Source: Strigops habroptila
Taxonomy: Eukaryota; Chordata; Aves; Psittaciformes; Psittacidae
Assembly: GCF_004027225.2 (NCBI RefSeq)
Contig: NC_044302.2
Span: forward strand, 75,145,253-75,209,252
Length of the DNA stretch: 64,000 nucleotides
Reading direction: 5' to 3'
Part shown: piece by piece, positions 1 through 13,800 of the stretch
Layout of the letters: each line of letters begins with the position of its first letter
Numbering within the stretch: position 1 is the stretch's first letter
The notes under the pieces: generated by a model
What the model was told of the DNA's origin: nothing
Databases searched by the model: none
The model's input: the letters and a program-made list of their open reading frames with translations, nothing else
Translations under genes and position numbers: made by a program

Positions 1-471
1 GGAGCAAGTCCAGAGGAGGGCCACGAGGATGATAAGAGGGCTGGAGCACCTCCCGTATGAAGACAGGCTGAGAGAGTTGGGGCTGTTCAGCCTGGAGAAG
101 AGAAGGCTGCGTGGAGACCTCATAGCAGCCTTCCAGTATCTGAAGGGGGTCTACAAGGATGCTGGGGAGGGACTCTTCCTTAGGGACTGTAGTGGTAGGA
201 CAAGGGATAATGGGTTCAAACTTAAACAGGGGAAGTTTAGGTTAGATATAAGGAGGAAGTTCTTTACAGTGAGGGTGGTGAGGCACTGGAATGGGTTGCC
301 CAGGGAGGTTGTGGATGCTCCATCCCTGGCAGTGTTCAAGGCCAGGTTGGACAGAGCCTTGGACCACGTGGTTTAGGGCAAGGTGTCCCTGCCCATGGCA
401 GGGGGGTTGGAACTAGATGATCTTAAGGTCCTTTCCAACCCTTACTATTCTGTGATTCTATGATTCTATGA
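1..471 (+). mobile_element. CR1 LINE, 3' fragment
   Basis: This is the 3' end of a CR1 non-LTR retrotransposon, cut off by the window start. Positions 29-376 still read through as the last ~115 residues of the CR1 ORF2 reverse transcriptase (motifs such as [20 protein letters not shown] and [17 protein letters not shown]). The 3' UTR follows (GGTTGGAACTAGATGATCTT, then CTTTCCAACC), ending in the family's short direct repeats ATTCTGTGATTCTATGATTC at about 448-471. CR1 ends in such octamer repeats instead of poly(A). The open frame makes this one of the better preserved copies here, but without the 5' part it cannot be autonomous. Confidence 0.95.
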
Positions 472-1104
472 CTTACTCTTTGCTATATCACGCCAGTGTC
501 TACTTTCTATTCCTGTTATTTTCAGCTGAGAAGCTTAAATTTTGTCACAAAAATCCCTGCTACTTAGCAGTAAACACATTGTCTTGCAATTTGCACTATT
601 TCTATTACTTCAAACCCAAAATAATCCTGGTTTTCTTGTCATATATTCTTGCTCGCCACCGTACCCCCCTTCTGTGTTGATAACAAATCCCATTAGCACA
701 GTCCCATGCTTTCTACCCAGTCATTATGTCTGCCATTAATTAAATGCTTAAACAAGTTTAGCTAAAGACTGATCATCGAAGAAGTCTCTCAGTAACTTTC
801 AGCCAGCCAGATGCTTCCCCTTTCCATGTAACTCATTTGGCTGTCTTGTTGATCTTCCACTAGTTCCCATATCTTCTCCACTGATAATTTCATATGTGAT
901 ACCATGTGACATGCTTTACTGAAGTTGAGATAAAATAGGTCACTCTTATTTACCTTGTTTAGTAATGTAGTTAACTGCTTTGACCTCAGTTATTTTCACT
1001 CCACCCCTGCATTTCTGGTGCTGGCACCTGCCTCCTCACTGCCTTCCTTGGTCTTGACAGGACCTCAGCCCAGTGTGCTAACTCCACTTGACAAAATATG
1101 CCCC
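472..1104. other. Intergenic, AT-rich, no gene seen
   Basis: Spacer between two CR1 fragments. The open frames at 468-739 are short, uncharged and overlap one another in different frames, with no recognisable motif. I see no gene. Confidence 0.6.
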
Positions 1105-1850
1105 CAACAGTTCTAGTGCCTCACCACCCTCACAGTAAAGAACTTCTTCCTTGTATCTAACCTGAACTTCCCCTGTTTATCGCCCCTTGTCCTATCTGTA
1201 CAGCCCCTGATGAAGACTTCCTCTCCAGAATCCTTGTAGGCCCCCTTCAGATGCTGAAAGGCTGCTACGAGGTCTCCGCATAGCCTTCTCTTCTCCACGC
1301 TGAACAGCCCCAACTTTCTCAGCCTGTCTTCATAGGACAGGTGCTCGAGCCCCCTTATCGTCCTCGTGGCCTCCTCTGGACTTGCTGCAACAGCTCCATG
1401 CCCTTCTTATGTTGAGGACACCAGAACTGCACACAGTACTCCAAGTGAGGTCTCACAAGAGCAGAGTAGAGGGCAGGATCACCTTCCTCGGCCTTCTGAT
1501 CACGCTCCTTTGATGCAGCCCGATATACGGTTGGCTTTCTGGGCTGTGAGCGCACACTGCAGACAGCTCATGTTAAGCTTGTCATCAACCAACACCCCCA
1601 AGTCCTTCTCTGCAGGGCTACTCTGAATCTCTTCTCCACCCAGCCTGTAGTTGTGCCTGGGGTTGCCCCGACCCAGATGTAAGACCTTGCACTTGTCCTT
1701 GTTGAACTTCATGAGGTTGTCATTGGCCACTTCTCAAGAGTGTCAAGGTCCCTCTGGAGTACATCCCTTCCCTCTAGCATGTCAACTGAACCACACAGCT
1801 TGGTGTCATCATCAAACTTGCTGAGGGTGCATCAGTCCCACTGTTTGTGC
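1105..1850 (-). mobile_element. CR1 LINE fragment, antisense
   Basis: Reading the minus strand gives successive pieces of the CR1 reverse transcriptase C-terminal region. Positions 1500-1730 hold the conserved [18 protein letters not shown] block and the [15 protein letters not shown] block. Positions 1355-1555 hold [13 protein letters not shown], and 1113-1313 hold GLFSVEKRRLCGDL and FFTVRVVRH. The pieces sit in different frames, so the copy is frameshifted and dead. The match fades after GTGAGGCACTAGAAC at about 1105, before the 3' UTR and tail, so the 3' end is missing. It lies in opposite orientation to the CR1 copy at 1-471. Confidence 0.92.
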
Positions 1851-4800
1851 ACTGCTGCTGCTGTGTACCCTATGGGGAAACCCTTTTTCATTAGTGGCAT
1901 CATTGGCTTTGTAGGGGCCCTGACAAGGGGTAAGAATATTGGCTCTTCCAGAGGGACAATAACTTCTGGCACCAGAGCAGAGTGAGCTGGGAGCTATAAC
2001 TCCTTAAATAGTTAGAGCAAGAGTTGCCAGAGGAGGAAAATAAAGCCAACCAACCAACCAAATGAGCAAGCAAACAAAAAAACACCACAAAAAGGTCTAT
2101 GTTGTAAAATGCCCAGTGGAGGGTTGACTTTTTCTTCATTTGATGCCAAAGACCTTGTTCCCATTGATGATATCATTCACAAGACAGGGCTGTTGCCTTG
2201 ATCAGGCACTTCTCTCTGTGTATCTAAATTTTAGATCAGTCATATATCCACTAGGATGCAAATCTTGACTTAGAAAATTGCAGGTAGAGCTTTTAGAAGG
2301 AAAATATATATGACAAAATGACAAAAGCTCATACTCAGAGTCACAAAAGAGCTGTCAGTGATACTGTATTTTCTGTCAGTGGATATTTTATCCCTTACCT
2401 TATGCCTTTGACCACTCTACACAGCAGCTCTGAAGCTACCACAATTAGTTCCTTAGGACCTAGACTGGCATGGCCAACTGGCTTGGCATGCAGCCATAAC
2501 CTAAGCAGCTAGATTTGCTTTAATCCCATGAAAAGTAGGCAGGAATACAAATGTGCCAGATTATCAGCTGAGGCAAACTGGCTCTGCATCACTGGGTTCA
2601 GTGATGCTGTGCTGATTGAATCCATAGAAAAGTTTGGCCTCAATATATCCTAGAGAAACAATCTTTCAGAAAAATAATCAGTGCGAAACAACGTTGTCAT
2701 TGGAAGCCTGGACCTGCTGCAAGTTAGAATTACTCTAGTTCTTTGGTGTGATATTTAAGCAGCAGTGCTTGAATGCCAGGGATCTAGAGGCCAAAGAAAC
2801 TGTTCCAAGTTGGATTTGGTAAGCATGGGGTTTTGCTTTAAAGCACATTAGTCAGACAAGTTCAGTCAAAAGTCATAAGTAGGATTATTAGCTCATGCAC
2901 AGGGGTTTTCTCATTTGTGTTGGCTTTTCAGATGCTGTGGAAGCCATACTGAGCAAAACACTGAACAGCTGAAGATGGTTGTGCTGGAGGCAGGGGTTTT
3001 TTTTTCCATGCCTTCCTCACTGTACATCCGTTTGCTATTGGAATCCCACAAGAAACAAATTCCATTCTTACAATCATAGTTTTGGGAAAGCAGTTCAGAA
3101 AAAGAAAGGGAAAAGTATTATGATGAAGTCTCCTTTTTCCAGTTTTCTTAGTATTAGAGACAACAGACCCCATGGTGTCTCATACAGTAAAATACAGTAA
3201 ATAAGAGAAAGGACCCCACAGTAATGAATAGTTTAGTCATGCTAAAAGAATTTCCTAATTCTAGAAACTGTGAGATTGTCACACAATCTTAACTCTGCCC
3301 CTTGAATATATTGTGAAAAAGCTCCTAATTACCTGGTTAATTATTAACCCTGTCACTGAAACACAATAATCAAATTAATTAAAATATTATCAAAGCCAAG
3401 AAAAGCAACATGTGGCCCTTATAAAACTAGGAGCTTGAGCTCATGTAAATGAGAGCAACCTGCAGGGGACAGACAGCTCAGGAACCAGCAGATGCTCCCC
3501 AGAAGCATGCTGAGGCTCCCTGTGACCAAGGGACACACAGCACTGGAATAAGAAAAGATCTAGAACTACGAATTTCAGTCTAATTGGACTGCATGTAAAG
3601 ACCATAGAGACAGGACCCTTTGAACACAGGGAAAGCTGTGAACAATGTAGCTTGGCAGGTGAGCTATCTGAGTGCCCCACAGACCAGTCAGTCTTACATG
3701 AGGTCCTCCACAGATAACCCAGTGGCAAGAGTTTCGCATGGGAGTGTTGCCTTGCTCTCCTATCCTTCCCTTAGCATTTGTTTCAAGTATGAAACTGTAT
3801 GGACTTTGGTCTGACTCAGTAAACCTTGTATTTTATGTTCTCATGACTTTATCTCACATGCACAAGATAGGTTGGGTTGGGGCCTAACCCACTTCAAGTG
3901 TAGCAGATATGCTAGGAAAAACAAGCTAGGCTTCTCCCTGCCTCCTAGGCAGTGAAAGCAAAACAACTAAATGTTTTTTCCTGCCTCTGACACCATGGCT
4001 CCTCTGCTTTTTCATTTTATTTTCAAAAACTACATTCATCTCACTAAGTTATCTTTTCATTAACTTTTCTCTAGATTGGCCCAGGGCTGCACGGCTATTC
4101 ATAAGCAATGCTGTCATCACTTTTATAGAAGTAAAGAGGGAACAAACACCTCAGCTCAGACTCCCTCTCACTCCCACACAGGCAGTCTCAGCTTTCAGCT
4201 GCACTGGTTTCCTGAATGGCCTGTGGGTGTCTTTGGGAAGAAAGCCCAAGCAACTGTTTTGAGAATGGCTTAGGCATAGCAGTCCCTATGCACCTCTTCT
4301 GTGCCATTCTCTGCTTCTGTATTCAGCTACAAGTGTTATTTGGCACTAATGCTGAAGGACTGGGAAGTTACCTCCGTTGTATTAATGTAATTTCAAAGCA
4401 TGTGGCTCTAGAACTAGATTTATGCCTCGTACACCTCAGTGTCTCTCAAGGCATGTCTGAAGCCAAAGCTACACTTCAAAGCCAAGTTAAAGGTGCATGT
4501 GAATGCATAAGCGTATGTGTTTTCCCTTTTCTCCCCAAGCTCCCCAATGTCAACTGTGGTGACAAGGCCAGCACCCTGGTGGCAGGTCAACATGCTGTCA
4601 TGTAGTGGTTCAGAGCAGATCCTCTCACCAGATGAGGAGCAGGGCTGCACTGTCTGGTTATGACACCTGCAGCAAATCCTCCTCCCATCCCAAGCAAGGG
4701 ACTCCAGCTTCCTTCACTCCATTTGGTTTGAGGCTTAGACCTTTGGCTCACCTGGCTTTTTGTTTTTCAACCCACTCTCTAGCCAGCTTATGGTGGATAT

Positions 4801-7800
4801 CAGAAAATTTGGAGCAAGTTGCCTTATGTCATGATTTCACAAACTGCTGGCCAGTCTAACACAGAAATGGAATCTGGAAGTGAAGCTGTTGGTATAAGTG
4901 TTGATAAGAAATATAAAGCGAGTAAGAGAGAAGGTCCTCTTTCACTGGTTTACAAAAGGTTTTTCTTTCCCATTTTTTTAATAAATTAACAAAAGAGAAC
5001 AACTGAAGGTAGATGTTAGAATTTGTATTTCAAAAACATTAATAAAACCCCATAAATAGATAGATAGATAGATAAAAAAAAACAGCTTTGTTTTCTGCTA
5101 GCCTTCTCTGTACTCACTAGTAACCAGCCCTGGTTAGAGACCTGAAATTGCTGATTAGCATCTAGGACTTACACAAATACACAATCCACAAACAAGACTG
5201 TCAGTGTATTCCAAGCCAAGAAACGTTAATGATTATCGTGTTTATAGCTTGAGTTAAAATGAGAAAGCCATAAAGGCAAACCTCTGATAAGACAATGCCC
5301 ACATCCCATTGAACTGGGAGTTTTCTACTGGGCACTGAGGTCTCTAATCTTGTTACTGAGTGACATGGACAAGCTGCTTACAGGAGTGGATATATGATAG
5401 GTAGTTTAACTTAGCAGGACTAAATTTGGTCAGTGGCTGTAGCAGCACTAGCATAACTGCTTGTTCTGGTCTGCCAGTGGTGTACTAGACCTCCCTTTTA
5501 GGTGTAACTCTAAAGCAGTGTTATTTTTCCCTTCTGTTTACTTTGAAAGTCCGACAGAGCCTATCTAACAAGAAACGGACATCTCTAAATTACAGTATGC
5601 AGCTTGTATGTACATTGGTGCAAACCATGTGTTTGCTTCAGCTACATCAGGCTGTAATAGATGGGCCTTTCATCAACAGCATGAGAAACAGAAGAACCTG
5701 CCAAAGTCAGAAAGGGACCTTTGTCTTCAGATCCCAGACCTTTAGTGGTAACATGTGCCATTGCTTCTAATACTACAACTGAGGTACCCATCTGCTCTGT
5801 AGCGTGTTGCCGCAGGTGTAGTTTGTTGTTGTTTCTGAACTTTTACATATGCTCTTCTAAACAACCAGACAAGTGTATTTTTGTTTCACAAATGTTGTGA
5901 AGTCTGTTATTTTCACTGCAGCTAGTGCTTTGTATAGCAAGAACCTCATGCAAAGCTTTACTGAAGTATAAACAAAGATCCCCAAAACTTAACTTGATCA
6001 CTCTTGCAGTCACTCTTGCAGAAATTGAGCTTGGAATTCAAGCCTTGAAATAAAGAAGTTGGAGAGCATGAGATCCATTTTGCCTGCTAGAAGAGAAAGC
6101 AATAGCCAGCTGTATGATATCACTGCCATTGCCCTAAAAATTATAGCTAACCGATTAGGACGAATGATTACAGATAGTGTAAGAAAAATGTGAGGAGTAA
6201 CTACAAACTTCAGATAAAAAGTGTAATTGCATCACACTTTCGATAGAAATTGAGCCCTGCAGTACTTTTGCAAACATTGGCCTGTGCCCAGCAAAAGGAT
6301 GAAAGCTCTAAACCCCAGTTTAGAGGTTTGAAAGGTCTCAGGACACTGCAGAAAGCCAACAGCTGCTGCTGCAGGAATATCCAGTCCTTTTCTGTGTGTT
6401 GTCTGGAAAGGAAAAAAAAAGTTCAAATAACACAAAAGTTAAATGGAATAAGCAAGCATAACTCTGCATGCAGTAAAGCTTTGGAATATAAAACAGCTGC
6501 CTTGCAAGAACATGGATAAGGAGATGGAGTTATGGTATTTTCCAAGATGAAAAAACAGTTACAGACAACATTTTATACTGCTGCTTCTAACATCATAACT
6601 CTGAAAAACAATAATTGATTGACTGCATGGAAAATATATGGGTCTATGTGTTGGGTTTATGCTTTGCTAGTCAACACATTGCAGTGAGTTACTCTGCTGG
6701 TGCATTTTTGCCATCAAATTATGAGTGAGGAATGCATTTTAAAATTACTGATATCTCTTAAACCTATAAAATATGTACCATGTGAAAACTGAGAACTATA
6801 TCTGTAATTAAGGACTGTCAATGGAATTGTACTATTTTGCTACTGGCACAGCTGAGAATTGAAAATGTCTTCGATGGCAGAAACATCTGAAGTATCAAAT
6901 ATGAAAGGATTTTATTACTAATTAGTATTTGTCAGTTCCTAATTAACAAATGACTGTCCAAAATTAATCAGAGAGCAAGGCAGATGCTGTCTCCATACTA
7001 CAAAATCAGCATAGGTAGAAGAAAAAGGATTGTACTTGACATACTTGCTCTTTTTTCTTGTGGCCTGAGGACTAGACCCTGACATCCAGCAGCAGTCCAA
7101 CAATTTCCAAGGTAGTGACTCCCAGCCACTTGCTAGGAGTGGGGTTAGTGCAACATGAAGTTCTTGATTTTGTGTTTTTGACTGTCATCATTGCAAAGAC
7201 AAATTTGGAGCTCTGTAGAATCCAGCTTTACAATCTCTTGCAGACTATTAGTAAGCAGGAGTGGAGCCAGCTTTTGGGAGTGGAGCCACCAGTGAATGAA
7301 GGGTAGCTCCTGCATATAAACCCGCAAAGTAACGCCTGGCGTAGGGACAATGAGAAATTCAACAAGGCAGACATGAGAGATATACAGAAGAACCAAATTA
7401 GCCAATACCAAAGCAGCAAATTAAGAAACAGAGAAAAATAAATTGCAAGAAAACATACAGGGAAGTATCAAACGTACTGCATTAGAAACAGCTACAAACA
7501 TGTACTCTCCTAAAACAAGTTTTCTTTGCAAATTAATGCTCTAGTTACCACAGAAATGTTGCACAACTATGATAGGGAGGGAAAATGTACAGAACTTTAT
7601 TCTATTTAGATACATGATTATGAGCAGTGCAATACTGCATAAGCCTACAGGTTGCTATGGCTGAAAGCAGAGTCTCTTGTGCTTCTGGCTGGGGAAAAAT
7701 ACTGAGGAAAGGAGTATAAAAAGCAGGGCAAGGATAAAGTGATCCTCTTCTGGCATCATTTATCTTCTTGTAACCAGCATCCTGGGGATTTCCTGAGCCA

Positions 7801-10800
7801 GAAGTTGCATCTGAGTCATCATGAAGAATCCTCTGTAGAATGATTCTCACCTTGCTAGGTCTTTGGAGCCATTTACTGGGGCTTTGTTTCTGCCACACTT
7901 TTGCCACTGAATAATGCCCTCTGTGAAAGAGTTCTTGGTCTAGCTGGTTTTCAGTCTGTTACTTGAGTGCTATTATGCTTTGCTCTGGAAATTAAAACAG
8001 CCCCCCATTACCAGATAATCTGTACATAATTTGGAGGAAAGCCCAGCTTCTTTATTTAAAGAATTATGCAACTAAAGGAAGTCTCACAGAAGTCTTAAAG
8101 TTTCTCTAAAACACCAAATTCTCAGTTTTCCAAAGGAAAAGGTACAATTATAACATCCTTTAGCAGATCCCATGTTAATAAGCGTAGGTTCCTGAAGATG
8201 GGCTGAAACATTTCAGAAGATTTTAAGATGAAAGTGATTAAATTTCTTCCAGTTGCAGGAGACTAAAAAATAAAAAAGAAGAAAAAAGGACAAAAAAAAA
8301 GAAGAAGAAGAAAGGGAAAAAACCCATATGTGGTTTAATTAGGCTTCTTTTTACATCTGTAAAACAAATCTGGACTGGGCAGACTTTTTAATTTTTTTTT
8401 CATTATAGCTTCCTGAAGAATTGATTATTTTGTGTTGTAGATTAGTCAAGAATAAAGTGCTTATAGAGATATTAGCCAGTTCAATGTGAATTATTGTTCA
8501 TACATTAAGAGAACTAAAGACATTTTAGTAAACAAATCTAGTGAGAGTTGGAGGTGGTTTAATGTGCAATAGACATGATTTATAAAGCGGATGAGGAAAT
8601 CATATGAATCATGTTCTGCACGCAGGTAAAGCAAGTACTATATTCAGTGAGTTCACACGGTAAAACATTTTAATGTTTCTGTCAGCAAACTTAACTCAAA
8701 GCTTAAGCTACACAAATGGTATGGAATTATCAACATAAAGTATCCTTAGAAAAATTAATCATCTAGTGTAAAATTTAGAGAGGAAAAAAATGTACAGTTG
8801 AAGACAAAACCTCTACCGCTTTGTTCGGTGGACAAAGTTTGTAACTTCATTACTTCTTCCCTCTTACACCTGGATTATCAGAATATTTTCGAACTTATTT
8901 TATTTGCTTAATACACAGGATTTTTTTTTTTTTTTTCTACTGGTGGTGCCAGATGAAGAGATGAAAGGAATTTCAATGGAAAACATCCCTTCTCCTTTAT
9001 CGGTTTGCTCAGAATTCCAAAAAAATACTTCCTTCAGCCAATTGCTGCATACATCTGGCTAAAGTCTGAATGATTTGTCTGCATGCGTATGTACACGTGT
9101 GTGCATAAAAGTGCCCATGTGCACAAAAGCCAGTAGGAAGAATGCCTCTGTAAAAAAAAATAAACAGTATAATACCATCAGGTAAAGTTAACATTCACTT
9201 CTGAATATAGATAACTGAAAAGCAACCCTTTGCGGCAAAAGCTGAAAGATCCTTTACATTTAGTACTGCCTTAAGTAAATATATATTAGAAATTAAATAC
9301 TAAATAATGTGTGCAGATTACTAAATCTGGATATAGGTATCCCGCACTGATTAGGTAGCATAATCAATGGAAACTGCTGCTATTAGCAACCTGTTCTGAT
9401 GCTCAGTGTACCTTGTGTTCTGTAGCTGAATTCTGGACTCCACCTTTACGAAGCCTCTGTATACCAAATGGGTGGAGATGCTTAATAATACTAAGTAGAC
9501 TCTTTCATGGTCATAAGAGCAATTTATACTTAACCCTTTATTAAGACCTCAAAAAATCAGGTTATTGTCACTAACAAGATAATATATTATGTAAATTATT
9601 GACATCTCTGTTTCCCAGTTCACAGAAGAAAATACCAGGTGTATGCCAAAATTATAATGCATATTTGCAGTTGTTTTTTGATGCTAGTATGGCAGAGTAA
9701 TTGAAAGATTATAGTCAAACAATCAGGATCCTTCACTGAGGTTTGCCTGGTTGTTGCCATCTGCCCTGTGGGGAAGCAGAAAGGGTGAGATTTCAAACCT
9801 GAGTCAGTTACAGACAAAGTGGTAGAGGAGACTTCTTGGAGACTCCATCTTATGACCAGTTAAACAAGGCAAGCCTGAAAAAAAAAGTCCCCCTGACTAG
9901 GAAGACTATTCAGACACCAGGATGCCTCAGAATGACCTTCAAAAAAATGGGAACATGGAGCAGAAAAAGGACACCAGAAAAAGGGTGGAGTATTACCCTG
10001 TGCAAGCGATGCACTTGGGACTCAGGATCCTGAGATCCTCTTTGGTGACCCAGTTTCCATCACTTCCTCTCTCCAGATATTTTCCAAATTGTAACATATT
10101 TCTGTTGCTTTACAACTCAGAATGGAAGATAGCTAACTCACTGGCAGTGACTCCAGAGAAAATAAATTCTAGGACTAGTAGCAGTAATACTGTTTAGACT
10201 TCCGATCTCAACAAATTTGGCTCCTCTTGATATCTCCTGTTTGTTATCCAGAAGACAACACAACACAATTCCAAATCTATAAATGTTATTGCCAAGAGAT
10301 TCTTACACACATTCGTATATATGTATACATATGCTTAGAAAACACTTAGAGTGGGCATAAATATGTCCAGAGTATATATAGAGTATACCCAAATGATGAT
10401 ATACTTGGTAACAATCAACCATAGCTGTTTACAATAACCAGTGCTGTCTGAACTAGCCTCTGTGTCTATACTGGTCCATCACTCTGTCTGTGGAGCTAGA
10501 GCCTATCTGAAGGAATTACGCAAGACAAATAATCATCAAAGCAATCTGACTGAGCAAAACTGTCTAACTGATGGTAAGCTGCTTCACAGTGTGCTACATT
10601 ATGTTTTACCAATCAAATGTCTCAGTGGTTAGTATGAGTTCATTGAGTTCCACATGGATTAAACAGGCTAGAGTGCATTCATCCTCTCCTTATGCAGAAG
10701 GAGAAGATTTGTTTCAAATGTTGATTTGCAACATGTCAGGAAATGTTTTCTTCAATTAAGTAATCTCATTTTAAAGTGAGTTCTGTGCCAGAAAAGCAAA

Positions 10801-13800
10801 CAGTACAACTTTTCTACACATGCGCTGTAGTTATATGCGGGATACAATCTTATGATTTCTGGGAGGTTGCTTTTGAAAGCCAAGGAATTTATATTTGTAA
10901 CAGGATCAAAGCTATAGAAGTATTAGGCAAATTCTGCTTTCCATTGGATCTGTATACATCTACCATAGCGAATGCATTTCCAGCAGATGTACACAAATTT
11001 TATGATCATAACAGAAAGGCTATAATGCAAATCCTTGTATTTCATATTTCTTTAGTAAAGACAAACCAGTCCATAGACTTTTATTCACACAACCTTCATT
11101 ATTTATATTCCTTATATGCAGCCTAATTCCTCACAGAAGTTTTATTCCTCTGATCAGAAACTCATTGACTGGAATAAAAATATTCACATAATTATTACTG
11201 AAAATAATAATAAACATGTCTTCCCTGGTCTATATTAATGAGACCAGAAATACAAGATACTCACACTCCTAAAATGGATCAAAACAAAACAAGAACACCA
11301 CCACTGTCAGCCAAAAGAAAGCTACAGAAAAATACATGTTCTATCAGTTTTTATCTCAGCTTCAAGTCTAATGACTGGAGGTTTACCACATGCATCCCAA
11401 AGTTAACGTAGTTACAGCAAAGATGATTTTTGGCCTTGTTGCAGGGAGTTTGGCATAGCTAAACTGGACCTAATGAAAATATTTTCACAGGGCTTTGTGA
11501 TGGCATAGCTAACCAGGAATTATGAATGATTACTGCCACATCCCACCTGAGAGCCCAAGCAGCACACTATTATGCTGCACAGCAGACCTGCTCAGAATTT
11601 GAGGACAGGGCAGCTTTGCTTCTTTCTGCAGCTTTGCTTACCTGGCAGCAACGGCTGGCATGCAGGGGAAGGAGGCTGGGCTCATCACTCTGCTGTGGCA
11701 CACATGGAACAGCACCGCAGGAGTTTGACCCTGAAGGTAGACGAAGGGGAGTGGGGGAGCCTGCACAAACGTATGTTCCAGGTCATTGTTTGGCCCCTTG
11801 ATCAAGTTTTTAGAGAGCACAAGCTAGGTTTGAGGGTTTTTTTTGGTGGGGAGGAAGGAGTTAAAAGGTGTGAAACAGCAAGTGTGTCAGGCACTTTGTT
11901 ACATATTTTCTCCAAATAAAATCATTGGTGATTTTCTGTTACTTATAATAAAAACAACAAAATAAGCATTTTAAAAAATGCAGACAATGTAAACATCTAC
12001 CATACCTATTGATTTGCCATTGCTGTCACTCAGGGGGAAAAAATGCCAGAGAAGCTGATAATCTACCTGGTGCTAGACAGCATACCAAATCTGATAAACT
12101 GTGTTGGAAGCTTTAGAAGCTGGTGGTCTGATCCATCCCCTGCTCTAAGCAGGAACTCAAACATACAGCAACATCCTTTGCAGAGTTAATGCTGAGGAAG
12201 GCTTATGATACATCATGATTCCCCACTGCTGGCCTTACACCATCCTTGGTGTAATCTCACTGAGGCCAAATATCCTGGCAGAATTTTATGCATCCACCAG
12301 TGCTCTGGTTCAAGGGCTTCATCCATAGCCATTCTGTAAACACAGCCCAGGAAACAGGCCCAGGAATGATCCCTGAGCCATGCATATATTGATACAAGCA
12401 TCACAGCGCAGTGTGCCACCTGGTCACCATCCTGTAGGAAAAAGCCTGAAGGTGTTGCCTATATGGAGGAAAAGGTATGGTGACCACCACTGACAGGCTG
12501 TGGAAGTTCAAGGTTTCCTCACATCACTTCGCAGTCCTGGAGTCTGCACAGATGATTAAACGTGGGCAGCTATTGAAACACTTTGGATATGGAACAAATT
12601 TGAATTCAAGTGCAGGAAGAGGCTTACATTCATATGACAAGCTAGGTATAGTGGAGTAGCCAAGACATCCTCCAAGAATGAATGCAAGTATAGTGGGAGC
12701 ATCTAACCAGTCAAGTTATGGTTAAACATGCAATTACTTAAGCACAAAATTGCAATGGAATTTTAAATGAAGGTTAAAAATGGGATTTGAAAAAGTTCTA
12801 GGTTTTCCAGACACTATGGGATCTTTGAGTTTAAAAGAGAGGTAACAGTTTCTTCATGGGAGAAAGAATTGGTCCATGGTGGCTACTTAATTCAAGTTGA
12901 TACCACTGCCCTGCACAGGTAATCTGTCTGAAGTAACACCCTTCCTTGATTCTGATTTGCCTCCAATTGGAGGAAGCTGAGCAAAGTCAGTAGATTTTCT
13001 TCTTGCCTGTGACTGGCTGTTTGTCTGGGGTTAAAGCTTTATTTTCCCTTCTGTGTATAGGATTTAATTTGCTCTAACCTTTGCCATAGAGATGCTGCAT
13101 GGACGAAGTGTTGTTTTGCTCAGTATCACACAAGATCTATGTAGGATCCCATTAATCAGCTGGCGGTGAGCAGTGCAGATAGCAGTGCAGGTAAGGTGAG
13201 GTTGGCTGCCCCTTAGCAACCTCATTCCCCAACAAATTCCTGTGTTTTGTTCCAGATGAGCTGTTGGGTGCAGAAGGTATAGCCCTGTGAAGTTTACCAC
13301 GTACACACGCGTACACTTTGACTTACTTTGCAACACTGATTCCCTGTTCCTACAGTTTGCAGAGACTGGGATTTGTTTCAATAGTTTTAGCTGGGCCACT
13401 GCTTATTCTCTGTTTCCTGTTGCTTTGATCATGGGTTTCCAGCTCCTCTCGAGTAAGTTGTATCCTCCAAGGTGGATTTTCCCCTTTCCTGTGCTGGGCC
13501 AAAATATCCAAGTGACCTTTGATTTTCATTTTTTTCCTTCTTCTCTCTCCTTTTTTTTTTTTAGCTTTGGCCTTTTTTTGTTTTGTTTTGTTTCTGACTT
13601 GCCATATGTGAGATAATAGTGCCCACAGGAATTCTTTTCAGAGTGTCTAAGCACAAAAGAAAAACACCCGGCCAGCTCTTTTTCTAGAGCAGTACAAACA
13701 TTTCCTTAAACCTAAGTGTCTCAGGAGGGGCATTGACAGAAGGCTTCTTTCACCCAGAAAGCCCGCTCTGCACTGAGCTGCTGGTGAACCCTCAGCCTTT

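Noticed and set aside
10776-11126. 116-codon frame
   Set aside because: No recognised motif, no clear start context, and an expected chance length in 64 kb of AT-rich DNA.
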